From CAYILC01 sp964364145 (GTDB taxonomy: Bacteria > Patescibacteriota > Microgenomatia > UBA1400 > UBA12028), in assembly GCA_964364145.1 (NCBI GenBank), contig CAYILC010000029.1, forward strand, positions 1 through 10,912: a stretch of 10,912 nucleotides of DNA. Direction: 5' to 3'. Position numbers and translations under genes: made by a program. Position 1 is the stretch's first letter. Every line of letters starts with the position of its first letter. Below, one piece after another: positions 1 through 7,738 of this stretch. The notes beneath the pieces are model-generated. The model was given only the letters and a program-made list of their open reading frames with translations. It did not search any database and was not told the DNA's origin.

Positions 1-2
1 TA

Positions 3-209
3 GCCGGTTTCAATGGATACTCAGCTCAAGCCCCAGCAATGTCAGAAGCGGTTGCAAAAGAATATCTAGAGAAGTGGGAAAAGGATCGCAGCGCAACTCT
101 TCGTGAAGTTCCCCATGCACGATTTATTAAACTATCGGGAGGAAGGTTGCATGACAATGTAACAGGAATCACACACGAATCCTACGATAAATATCGATTT
201 TCATTGTAA
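3..209 (+). CDS. C-terminal end of an unrecognised protein (5' truncated)
   Basis: An open frame enters from the left edge and ends at TAA (207-209), giving 68 visible residues. It begins AGFNGYSAQAPAMSEAV and ends YDKYRFSL. There is no membrane segment in the visible part. The NGYSxxxP string is reminiscent of a motif I associate with soluble C-terminal parts of polytopic glycosyltransferase-like membrane proteins, but the rest does not match well, so I give no function. Its codon use is ordinary and it reads in the same direction as secA, which starts 48 bases downstream. That the frame is real is supported by its uninterrupted length to the edge and by the absence of any better frame here. 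Confidence 0.6.
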   Translation, partial: AGFNGYSAQAPAMSEAVAKEYLEKWEKDRSATLREVPHARFIKLSGGRLHDNVTGITHESYDKYRFSL

Positions 210-244
210 TCGCTCCAACCCTTCCTTCTTTTTCCAAATTAGTC

Positions 245-250
245 TAAAAT
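245..250 (+). promoter_or_regulatory. Candidate -10 box for a leaderless secA transcript
   Basis: TAAAAT lies 7 bases before the secA ATG, so a start of transcription at the usual distance would fall on or next to the start codon. No Shine-Dalgarno-like sequence is present in the 48-base gap. A convincing -35 box is not visible (the region is pyrimidine-rich), so this is a weak prediction. Confidence 0.35.
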
Positions 251-257
251 ACCTGAT

Positions 258-3023
258 ATGTTCTCTTTTCTCTCGAAATTTTTTGATGAAAACGGCAAAA
301 CGCTTAAACGATATGCGGATATTGTCGTAAAAATCAATGCCCAAGAGCCACAAACCAAAAAACTGTCCGATACAATGCTCAAAGCAAAAACCACCGAGTT
401 CAAACAACTCTTACTCGATGGTAAAACACTCGAAGAAATTTTGCCGGAGGCGTATGCAGTTGTTCGAGAAGCCTCTCGCCGTACAATCAACTTGCGACAT
501 TACGATGTCCAGCTTATTGCTGGCATTGCATTTCACGAAGGCAAAGTTGCAGAACAAAAAACGGGAGAGGGGAAGACGCTGTCTGCCACACTTCCGCTAT
601 ATCTAAATTCACTCACTGCCAAAGGCGTCCATTTGGTCACCGTGAATGATTACTTGGCGCAACTTGGCGCCGGTTGGATGGGACCGATTTTTGAGATGTT
701 AAACGTTTCTGTAGGCGTTATTACGCACGACAAAGCGCATCTCTATGACTCAACATTCAAAGGCGAAGAACGCGGCGATGATCGTCTCGAGCACTTCAAG
801 CCCATTTCACGCAAAGAGGCGTATGCCGCCGATATCACGTACGGCACCAACAACGAGTTTGGGTTTGACTATCTTCGCGATAACATGGCGCAACGGGTAG
901 AAGATTTAGTCCAGCGCGACTACAACTTTGCGATTGTAGATGAGGCCGACTCTATTTTGATCGATGAGGCCCGTACACCGTTAATCATTTCTGCGCCAGA
1001 CAGCGAACCCACCAAAAAATATTATGATTTTGCCAAGATTGTCGATACATTGGTCAAAGACAGCGATTATGCGGTAGATGAAAAAATGAAAACCGCGACG
1101 CTCACCGATCTTGGCGTCAAGCGCGTAGAAAAAAAGCTTGGTGTAACCAATTTGTATGAGGAAAATTTCGATACAATCCATCATATTGAGCAAGCGTTAC
1201 GCGCAAAAACATTGTTCCAACGCGATAAAGATTATATTGTTCGCGAGGGTGAGGTGGTGATTGTTGATGAGCACACCGGCCGCCTTATGTATGGTCGTCG
1301 CTACAGTGACGGTTTACATCAGGCTATCGAGGCAAAAGAAGGTGTGCAGATCCAGCAAGAATCCCGAACGCTGGCAACAATTTCACTGCAAAACTACTTC
1401 CGTTTGTACAAAAAACTCTCGGGCATGACCGGTACAGCCATGACCGAAACCGAGGAGTTCAAGAAGATCTATAACATGGAGGTTTTGCCTATCCCAACGC
1501 ACGTTCCGGTAATACGTCAGGACAATCCAGACGTTATTTACAAGACTACTCGAGCAAAATATGGTGCAATCGTCCAAGAAATTGCAGATCTGCACAAAAA
1601 AGGCCAGCCCATGTTGATTGGTACGCGCTCGATTCAACACAACGACATCATTTCCGATTTTTTAACTCGCCGAAACATCACTCACCAGGTTCTGAACGCA
1701 AAAAATCACGAAAAAGAAGCATTTATTATTGCCAACGCGGGCAAACTCGATGCGATTACCGTTGCCACAAACATTGCCGGTCGTGGTGTTGACATTGTCT
1801 TGGGTGGAACAAAGCCTGAACAAAAGGATTATCCAAGTGAAAAGACGTATGAAAAGGAACTCAAAACGTGGGAAAGGAATCATGAAAAGGTAACAAGTTT
1901 GGGCGGACTTCATGTTATTGGCACAGAACGTCATGAGTCTCGTCGTATCGATAATCAGCTCCGCGGTCGTTCCGGCCGTCAAGGCGACCCCGGTTCTTCG
2001 CGATTCTTTGTATCGCTGGAAGACGAGATCATGCGTCTGTTTGGCGGTGAGCAGATCAGCAAGCTCATGGAGTTTCTGAAGATCGATGAGGCTCAGCCAA
2101 TCGAACACGCCATGATCGGAAAGGCGATTGAGCAAGCGCAAGTGAAGGTGGAAGGCTTTTTCTTTGATCAGCGCAAACGCCTCGTGGAGTTTGATGACGT
2201 CATGAATCAACAGCGCGAGATTATTTATTCTTTACGCCGAAAGGTACTGTTTGGCGAACGAAATGTGAAAGAGGATATTCTCCAGTACATTGATGAATCC
2301 ATCCAAAGCATTGTGAGCTTACATGCTCCAGAAGAAAATACTTTAACTGACGAGGACGCGGGAGCAATTGTCAATGAGTTTGTAAGCATCATTCCATTTG
2401 ACGAGGCTTCTCAACATCACATGAAAAAAACGTTCGTGGAAACACATTCTTCGCAAGAACTGGAGACAAAGTTACTTCATATTGCACACGATGTGTATTC
2501 ACAGCGTGAAAAGACATTTTCAGAGGCAACATCTCGTGAAATCGAACGATATGTGACTTTATCAAGTATTGACCAACAGTGGATGGACCATCTTGATAAC
2601 ATCGAAAATCTGCGCGAAGGTATTTGGCTTCGTGGGGACAAGCAAACTGTGCTGTCGGCGTATAAGCAGGAAGCCTACACCATGTTTGAGGCTTTGGTTG
2701 GCAGGATTCATGACGATATTGTTCACAAGATCTACCGCGTCCAGCCACAAATGCCGACGCAAGCGCCACTTCAACACCAGGCTGTTGAGATAAAAGAGGA
2801 AGTATTTGGTGAGTCCATCGCGCAAGAAGCACAGAAGGCAGAAGCGCAAATAAAAGCGCCAAGCTCGACGAAAGGCTCCTTAAGCGATCTTGCCAAAGCG
2901 ATGTCTACGGCGAAAGGACAAACTGGGGTGGCAAGACCTGGAGTAGCGGCAGCAAAAATCGGCAGAAATGATCCGTGTCCTTGTAAAAGCGGCAAAAAAT
3001 ATAAAAAATGTCATGGAAAATAG
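258..3023 (+). CDS. secA: Protein translocase subunit SecA
   Basis: ATPase motor that drives unfolded preproteins through the SecYEG channel at the cytoplasmic membrane. The 921-residue product is full length (E. coli SecA is 901). Visible motifs, in order: Walker A GEGKT (103-107), DEAD-type Walker B VDEAD (227-231) followed by ILIDEARTPLIIS, the preprotein-binding region, LSGMTGTA (387-394), the second motor domain with ATNIAGRGVDIVLGG (503-517) and the arginine-finger region QLRGRSGRQGDPGSSRF (567-583). The helical scaffold has WMDHLDNIENLREGI (775-789). A low-complexity linker (about 828-900) leads to a C-terminal zinc-binding SEC-C motif with Cys907, Cys909, Cys918 and His919. An extra charged insert sits at about 158-183, before EAYAADITYGTNNEFGFDYL; I recall this as typical of Patescibacteria. 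The ATG at 258 puts MFSFLSKFF at the N-terminus, normal for the family. No SD is seen. It converges with the Nudix gene, whose stop is 19 bases away. Confidence 0.98.
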   Translation: MFSFLSKFFDENGKTLKRYADIVVKINAQEPQTKKLSDTMLKAKTTEFKQLLLDGKTLEEILPEAYAVVREASRRTINLRHYDVQLIAGIAFHEGKVAEQKTGEGKTLSATLPLYLNSLTAKGVHLVTVNDYLAQLGAGWMGPIFEMLNVSVGVITHDKAHLYDSTFKGEERGDDRLEHFKPISRKEAYAADITYGTNNEFGFDYLRDNMAQRVEDLVQRDYNFAIVDEADSILIDEARTPLIISAPDSEPTKKYYDFAKIVDTLVKDSDYAVDEKMKTATLTDLGVKRVEKKLGVTNLYEENFDTIHHIEQALRAKTLFQRDKDYIVREGEVVIVDEHTGRLMYGRRYSDGLHQAIEAKEGVQIQQESRTLATISLQNYFRLYKKLSGMTGTAMTETEEFKKIYNMEVLPIPTHVPVIRQDNPDVIYKTTRAKYGAIVQEIADLHKKGQPMLIGTRSIQHNDIISDFLTRRNITHQVLNAKNHEKEAFIIANAGKLDAITVATNIAGRGVDIVLGGTKPEQKDYPSEKTYEKELKTWERNHEKVTSLGGLHVIGTERHESRRIDNQLRGRSGRQGDPGSSRFFVSLEDEIMRLFGGEQISKLMEFLKIDEAQPIEHAMIGKAIEQAQVKVEGFFFDQRKRLVEFDDVMNQQREIIYSLRRKVLFGERNVKEDILQYIDESIQSIVSLHAPEENTLTDEDAGAIVNEFVSIIPFDEASQHHMKKTFVETHSSQELETKLLHIAHDVYSQREKTFSEATSREIERYVTLSSIDQQWMDHLDNIENLREGIWLRGDKQTVLSAYKQEAYTMFEALVGRIHDDIVHKIYRVQPQMPTQAPLQHQAVEIKEEVFGESIAQEAQKAEAQIKAPSSTKGSLSDLAKAMSTAKGQTGVARPGVAAAKIGRNDPCPCKSGKKYKKCHGK

Positions 3024-3042
3024 GATGCCGGTTTGGCTTTTT

Positions 3043-3588
3043 CTACGACGTTTTATCTAAATCAAACAACAGATACGCGCTTAGCGTAATTCCACAGTAT
3101 ATTTTTCCTCGTTGTATCATTTTTTGTACTGCTGCAATCGGAAAGAATTTAACCTCCATTCCTATTTCACTCTTTTCAATCTGCGTACTTTTCTTCTGTA
3201 AGCTCGTTGCAATATAAACAAAGATATTCGCGCTCGTCAGCCCAGGTTCAGGAGAAATTGTCCCAATTTTTCTAAGTTTTTCAGCCACGAAGCCCGTTTC
3301 TTCAAGGAGTTCTTTTCGAGCCATATTCATTTCAGAAATATTCGGTTCCATGAGTCCTCCCGGAAACTGCCACAGATACTGTGATACTGCATGGCGGTAT
3401 TGTCGAATGAGAAATACTCCGTTGTTTTCGAAGGGGATAATACAGACTGCGTTTTTATGATGCCATTCCAAATATACTTGGTTCCAGGAAAAAGAATTTG
3501 CTTCAAGAACGTCATGATGTACTCGTATGTGAGAATCGCGATATATCGTTTTGGATGATACCGTTTTTGGCCTTATTCTCTTCGTCAT
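3043..3588 (-). CDS. Nudix hydrolase, ADP-ribose pyrophosphatase-like
   Basis: A 181-residue Nudix-fold protein, probably hydrolysing a nucleoside diphosphate linked to another group, with ADP-ribose the best guess. Numbered from the ATG at 3588, the region QYRHAVSQYLWQFPGG (63-78), the Nudix helix ending RKELLEETGF (91-100) and SPEPGLTSANIFVYIA (112-127) match the ADP-ribose pyrophosphatase layout. The box is imperfect: the Glu expected in G-x5-E is Ile84 (Glu86 is nearby) and the Arg of REL is Lys92, while the metal-binding EExxG glutamates 96 and 97 are kept. I chose the ATG at 3588 because it lies 4 bases after the guaB-family stop. Upstream in-frame ATGs at 3609 and 3639 would overlap that gene and add a tail of no recognisable motif. 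No clear SD. It is the last gene of the purB-purA-guaB block, so it may act on a nucleotide of that pathway, but this is inferred only from position. Confidence 0.88.
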   Translation of the reverse strand: MTKRIRPKTVSSKTIYRDSHIRVHHDVLEANSFSWNQVYLEWHHKNAVCIIPFENNGVFLIRQYRHAVSQYLWQFPGGLMEPNISEMNMARKELLEETGFVAEKLRKIGTISPEPGLTSANIFVYIATSLQKKSTQIEKSEIGMEVKFFPIAAVQKMIQRGKIYCGITLSAYLLFDLDKTS

Positions 3589-3592
3589 CGCA

Positions 3593-5026
3593 TTATATTT
3601 CGGCAACATTGTGGGCTTTACTCTCACGAAATCCGGCATCGGTAATTTTTACAAATCTTGCGTTTTTCCAAAGTTCGGGAATACTTTTTGCATTACAATA
3701 ACTCATTCCCGAGTGCAGTGACCCGGCAAGTTGAAATATTACGTCCTCCACTCGTCCTTTATAGGGGACTAGCGCCTCGACTCCCTCGGCAACAATCGAG
3801 TTTAATTGATGCTCTGACTCATTATCCAAACTCATGGAACGATCGGCCGTGGCCAAAAATGACGCTGATCCTCGGTGAACTTTGTATTTCATGCCTTTTC
3901 GTAAGATAAAGGAGCCCGGACTTTCATCAGTTCCCGCGAACCAACCCGCGAGCATGACGCACGAGGCGCCCGCGGCTATTGCCTTCGTGATATCACCGGG
4001 AAAATTTGTCCCTCCATCTGCAATGATTGGTATTCCTTTTTTCCTTCCCACTTTTGCGCATTCCATAACAGCGGAAAATTGCGGATACCCAACTCCGGTA
4101 ACTGTTCGGGTTGTGCATAATCCACCCGGCCCAATACCCACCTTAACCGCATCCACCCCTCTTTCAATAAGTTCAGCCGTACCTTTGGCGGTTGCAACAT
4201 TTCCTCCGACAAGATCAATATGTTTGAATTTTTTCCGCAGTTCGGAAACGGCTCGAAGCGCTATGTCGTTATGGCAATGAGCAACATCAACCACTAACGC
4301 GTCTACTCCTGCATCAACAAGCGCCTTTGCGCGCTCTAAATAATCCTTCACAATGCCAACTGCCGCCCCTACTCGATATCGGCCGTCCATATCCTTTGTC
4401 GAATACGGAAACTTTTCATAGTTGATAATGGATTTTGCGGTAATGAGTCCTTTTAATTGGCCATCTTTACTAAGAAGAGGAAGTTTTTCAATTTTATTTT
4501 TTTGAAATATTCTTTTGGCTTCAATGATAGGTATGTTTGCTTTTCCATAGATAAGATTTTTTAAAGGAGTCATTAAATCAACGACCCTTCTGTCTTTGTT
4601 TTCTTCAAACATATAATCTCTTTTACATAAAATACCGACGACTTTTTTGTTTGTGTCAACGACAATAAAACTGTCAATAGTATATGTTTGAGACATATCC
4701 CACACTTTGAATAATTTTGTATCCGGCATGATGGTATACGGTGCACTTAAAATAAACCCTACATTGCGTTTAACTTTGCTGACCTCCTCAACCTGTTCTT
4801 CAATACTCATAAAACGGTGAATAACCCCAATACCTCCCTCGCGCGCCATGGCAATAGCCATATCCGCTTTGGTAACCGTATCCATATTCGCCGATACAAA
4901 TGGTGTGAAAAGGTCAATGTGTCTGGAAAACTTTGTTTTTGTAGATACCTCGGATCGGTGATCGACGTATGACTTTTGCGGAATTAATAGTACATCATCA
5001 TAGGTATATGCCGTTTGTATGTTCAT
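3593..5026 (-). CDS. IMP dehydrogenase / GMP reductase family protein with CBS pair
   Basis: A 477-residue TIM-barrel enzyme of the IMPDH/GMPR family. From the ATG at 5026: N-terminus MNIQTAYTYDDVLLIPQ, substrate region FVSANMDTVT, an inserted CBS pair (about 108-203), VVGGNVAT-like segment LVGGNVATA (272-280), catalytic loop VGIGPGGLCTTRTVTGVGYP with Cys304 (E. coli IMPDH uses Cys305), ADGG, and GWFAGTDESPG (361-371). The C-terminus LAGSLHSGMSY resembles IMPDH. Several strings (GWFAGTDESPG, PQFSAVMECA, GSASFLATADRS) recall the CBS-containing GMP reductase GuaB1 of actinobacteria. The flap has ADRS (394-397) where IMPDH has DRYF, so the Arg is kept and the Tyr is lost. It could therefore oxidise IMP to XMP or reduce GMP to IMP. 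I leave the symbol empty for that reason. Start: its ATG overlaps the purA stop (ATGA), with a GAGGAG purine tract about 13 bases upstream. An upstream in-frame start at 5170 would read through purA and encode nothing family-like. Confidence 0.93.
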   Translation of the reverse strand: MNIQTAYTYDDVLLIPQKSYVDHRSEVSTKTKFSRHIDLFTPFVSANMDTVTKADMAIAMAREGGIGVIHRFMSIEEQVEEVSKVKRNVGFILSAPYTIMPDTKLFKVWDMSQTYTIDSFIVVDTNKKVVGILCKRDYMFEENKDRRVVDLMTPLKNLIYGKANIPIIEAKRIFQKNKIEKLPLLSKDGQLKGLITAKSIINYEKFPYSTKDMDGRYRVGAAVGIVKDYLERAKALVDAGVDALVVDVAHCHNDIALRAVSELRKKFKHIDLVGGNVATAKGTAELIERGVDAVKVGIGPGGLCTTRTVTGVGYPQFSAVMECAKVGRKKGIPIIADGGTNFPGDITKAIAAGASCVMLAGWFAGTDESPGSFILRKGMKYKVHRGSASFLATADRSMSLDNESEHQLNSIVAEGVEALVPYKGRVEDVIFQLAGSLHSGMSYCNAKSIPELWKNARFVKITDAGFRESKAHNVAEI

Positions 5027-6300
5027 AGATATATTTCTTCTCCTCTTCCGGGACCAACTGATACTAGGGAAATAGGAATGTGTAATTGGTCTGTGATAAA
5101 CTTGATATATTTTTTTGCTTCCTGCGGTAGACCAGTATATGTTCGTATTTTTGATATATCCGATTTCCAACCTTTGTATACCGTATACACCGGTCTACAT
5201 TTTGGAAGATCATGAATTGAAGAGGGAACTTCTGTTATTTTTTCCCCATGTAGTGTGTACGCAATGCATATTTTAATTTCCTTAAGTCCGGATAAAACGT
5301 CCAGTTTAGTAATGGCAATAGAATCAAATCCAGAAAGCCTGTGTGCGGTTCTTAGCATACAAAGATCAAGCCACCCGCATCTTCGTGGTCGTTTAGAAAC
5401 GGTGCCAAATTCAACTCCAACAGCACGGATTTTTTCCGCGACTTTATTATGAAGTTCAGTTGGAAAAGGTCCGTTTCCAACACGGGTTGTATATGCCTTG
5501 ACAATTCCCATCGAATATATCTTTTGTGGAGCGAGACCCACATACGGAAAAATAGCGCCGGACATCGTATGAATTGCAACGGTATACGGATAGGTGCCAA
5601 ACACTCCATCAAGAAACGTACCATGAGCTCCTTCAAACAACACCTTTTTCTTTTTCATTTGAGCACCCACATACGAAGAAACGTCACCACAATATTTTTT
5701 TAATGCTCTCCCATATTTCGCATACGTTCTATATATATCTTCTTCGTTTAACTCTGTTTTTTGTCCGAAAATTAACTCTATCTGTTTTTTCTTTTGCGGA
5801 AAGAACATCTGCAATTTTTCTTTGAGATATTTTGGCTTGATAAGATCTTCAAATCGTATTCCAAACCGGTTATTTTTATCTTCATAACAATATCCTATTC
5901 CCAAGTGAAGGCTTCCGGTCGCCTTTTTTCCTTTCCAAGCTTCGGTTGCTGCATCCAACGCTTTGTGATACGGCATGACGATATGCACGCGAGGATCAAT
6001 CATGAGGTTAACTGGTATTCCTCGTTTTTCAAAAAAAGAAATCTCATCCAGGAGAATTTTAGGATCTATGACGACTCCCTGCGCAAGAAGTAATTTTTTT
6101 CGTTGCATAACTCCCGAAGGAATAAGGGAAAGTTTGAACTTTTCGCCATTTACCACAACGCTATGTCCGGCATTATTTCCTCCGTTAAAACGAATCACAC
6201 AATCGGCTTGAGCCGCCAAAACGTCAACAACTTTTCCCTTTCCTTCATCTCCCCATTGAGCGCCGATAACCACCAATGGAAATTGAATATTATGTTTCAT
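5023..6300 (-). CDS. purA: Adenylosuccinate synthetase (divergent)
   Basis: Condenses IMP with aspartate using GTP to give adenylosuccinate, the first step from IMP to AMP, in the cytoplasm. From the ATG at 6300 it has 425 residues, close to the family norm of about 430. P-loop region GAQWGDEGKGK (13-23) with the catalytic Asp18, NGGNNAGH with His46, TTRVGNGPFPTEL (270-282), RPRRCGWLDL (303-312) and the guanine-binding TKLD (330-333) are all present. Against E. coli numbering recalled from memory, IMP contacts Thr129, Gln224 and Thr239 appear as Leu130, His225 and Val240, and the aspartate-loop TTG appears as Val-Ser-Lys (300-302). Arg143 and Arg303 are kept (Arg144, Arg303). The ATG at 6300 overlaps the purB end by 11 bases. 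A TTG at 6321 in frame would add seven residues and is less likely. There is only a weak GGCGG upstream, so translational coupling to purB is likely. Its TGA overlaps the next gene's ATG. Confidence 0.94.
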   Translation of the reverse strand: MKHNIQFPLVVIGAQWGDEGKGKVVDVLAAQADCVIRFNGGNNAGHSVVVNGEKFKLSLIPSGVMQRKKLLLAQGVVIDPKILLDEISFFEKRGIPVNLMIDPRVHIVMPYHKALDAATEAWKGKKATGSLHLGIGYCYEDKNNRFGIRFEDLIKPKYLKEKLQMFFPQKKKQIELIFGQKTELNEEDIYRTYAKYGRALKKYCGDVSSYVGAQMKKKKVLFEGAHGTFLDGVFGTYPYTVAIHTMSGAIFPYVGLAPQKIYSMGIVKAYTTRVGNGPFPTELHNKVAEKIRAVGVEFGTVSKRPRRCGWLDLCMLRTAHRLSGFDSIAITKLDVLSGLKEIKICIAYTLHGEKITEVPSSIHDLPKCRPVYTVYKGWKSDISKIRTYTGLPQEAKKYIKFITDQLHIPISLVSVGPGRGEEIYL

Positions 6301-7663
6301 ATACCGCCAGTTTTTCCGCAACTCCCGTGTATGTTTGAGGAGTTAACTGTATAAGTTTTCGCTTGTCATCTTTTTTTATTGGCAAACTTTCAACAAACTC
6401 CTGATATATCTTTTGGGTTACTTTTGCGCCTCTAAAAAAATCTTTTGCTTTTTGATATGAATCTTTTACACCTCGTGCTCTCAACATATTTTGCACTGCC
6501 TCCGAAAGTACTTCAAAATGCTCGTCCAAATCCTTCTTCATGTGTATTGTGTTTGGAATGATCCTATCCAAGCCTTCTCTTACGCTTTGATAGGAAAGAA
6601 GAGAGTACGCAAAAGCAATGGCAAATGATCTTCGCACTGTTGAGTCTGACAGATCTCGTTGTAAACGGGAATAGCTAAGTTTTTCAGCGTAAAATGCAAA
6701 TAGGGAATTGGCAATACCAAATCCACCTTCCGATCCTTCAAAATATATGGGATTGACTTTGTGAGGAAGAGCGGTTGATCCAACTTCTTTTTTCACCACT
6801 TTTTGTACACCATATTCCAACATGGCATACATCCACATATCTTTACACAAACCACATAAAATATTGTTTATTCGAGAAAAAGTTTGAAAAAGATAAATAT
6901 AACTGTCGTACGGCTCTATTTGGGTCGTAAGAACATCAGGAATAAGGCCTAAGGATGAAACAAATGATGTACTAAAATCAATCCAATTCATATGAGGAAA
7001 AATAAAAGTATGGGCATTAAGATTTCCCACGTTGCCGTTCAATTTCGCATGCATAGTAAAACTGGCCAATGTCTGAATTTCATGTGACAGCCGTGTTTTG
7101 TATACTGCCATTTCTTTTCCAAATGTTGTTGGCGCGGCAGACTGCCCATGCGTTTTCCCAAGCATGGGAATATGTTTATACGCAGATGACATTCCTTTCA
7201 AACACTGTTCAACCTTGTGCAATTCCGGCAAGAAGACTTCACGTACCGCACTTTGAAGCATCAACGCATACGAAAGATTATTAATATCATCGCTAGTCAA
7301 CCCAAAATGAATCATTTCCACCAAATCTTTCAACGATGTTCCTTCAAGATGTCTTTGAATATATACAACAACTGCTTGAAGATCATGATTTGTAGTTGAT
7401 TCGATTTCGCGCAATTTTTTGTACCTTGTCGCATTAAAAGTGTTGCTTATTTCATCAAGATATTTGATCTCTTTTTGAGTAAGAACACGAATGACTTTGT
7501 GTGTGGACAATGCTTTGAGATACTCAATCTCCACAAGTATTCTGTTTTTATTGAGAGCAAGCTCCGAAAAGAAAGGGATGAGTTCGGACAGTTTATGACG
7601 ATTCCTCCCATCCAGTGGGGTAAGGGCATCAGTAATATGATAGGTAAATTGTATCTTTTTCAC
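6290..7663 (-). CDS. purB: Adenylosuccinate lyase (E. coli-type)
   Basis: Splits adenylosuccinate into AMP and fumarate (and SAICAR to AICAR where the de novo pathway exists; no other de novo gene is visible here). The 457 residues align end to end with E. coli PurB (456): TPLDGRNRHKL near the N-terminus, ESTTNHDLQAV (88-98), IHFGLTSDDINNLSYALML (118-136), TGHQ-type catalytic loop KTHGQSAAPTTFGKEM with His172 (170-185), NGNVGNLNAH (209-218), TTQIEPYD, the fumarase/aspartase-family signature GSTALPHKVNP with Ser296 (295-305), and RLQRDLSDSTVRRS (333-346). The usual second Ser of that signature is Thr, but the first, catalytic Ser is kept. The start is GTG at 7663, fixed by the alignment. There is no SD, and the promoter upstream would give a leader of only about 9 bases. 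First gene of the four-gene purine block. Confidence 0.96.
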   Translation of the reverse strand: MKKIQFTYHITDALTPLDGRNRHKLSELIPFFSELALNKNRILVEIEYLKALSTHKVIRVLTQKEIKYLDEISNTFNATRYKKLREIESTTNHDLQAVVVYIQRHLEGTSLKDLVEMIHFGLTSDDINNLSYALMLQSAVREVFLPELHKVEQCLKGMSSAYKHIPMLGKTHGQSAAPTTFGKEMAVYKTRLSHEIQTLASFTMHAKLNGNVGNLNAHTFIFPHMNWIDFSTSFVSSLGLIPDVLTTQIEPYDSYIYLFQTFSRINNILCGLCKDMWMYAMLEYGVQKVVKKEVGSTALPHKVNPIYFEGSEGGFGIANSLFAFYAEKLSYSRLQRDLSDSTVRRSFAIAFAYSLLSYQSVREGLDRIIPNTIHMKKDLDEHFEVLSEAVQNMLRARGVKDSYQKAKDFFRGAKVTQKIYQEFVESLPIKKDDKRKLIQLTPQTYTGVAEKLAVYET

Positions 7664-7678
7664 GAGGTTATACGGTAT

Positions 7679-7706
7679 GTTATATCAGAAAAAACTTGAT
7701 TGTCAA
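7679..7706 (-). promoter_or_regulatory. Promoter of the purB-purA-guaB-Nudix block
   Basis: Reading on the minus strand, a perfect -35 TTGACA (7706-7701) is followed by a 16-base spacer and a -10 TATAAC (7684-7679) preceded by TGA, an extended -10. Transcription would begin near 7672, about 9 bases before the purB GTG at 7663, so the mRNA would be almost leaderless, in keeping with the missing SD. A second TATAAC copy lies at 7671-7666, directly before the GTG; it has no good -35 partner. This is the best-matched promoter in the window. Confidence 0.6.
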
Positions 7707-7738
7707 AGAATGATGTTCAATGAGGTATTTTATCGTAC

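Noticed and set aside
1662..2210. 182-codon minus-strand open frame inside secA.
   Set aside because: It lies entirely under conserved SecA motor-domain sequence and its translation shows no family motif.
3023..3045. Possible bidirectional terminator between secA and the Nudix gene (GCC, 5-base loop, GGC, then T run).
   Set aside because: Only three consecutive base pairs form before a mismatch; too weak to call an intrinsic terminator.
5023..6300. The divergent PurA might be PurZ, the phage 2-aminoadenine (Z-genome) synthetase, given the nearby DUF1599/MazG-like gene.
   Set aside because: The catalytic Asp that PurZ replaces is kept (GDEGKGK), and no phage genes, DNA polymerase or dATP phosphohydrolase are visible nearby.
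6298..6321. TTG at 6321 as the purA start.
   Set aside because: The ATG at 6300 gives the family-length N-terminus; the TTG has no properly spaced ribosome site.
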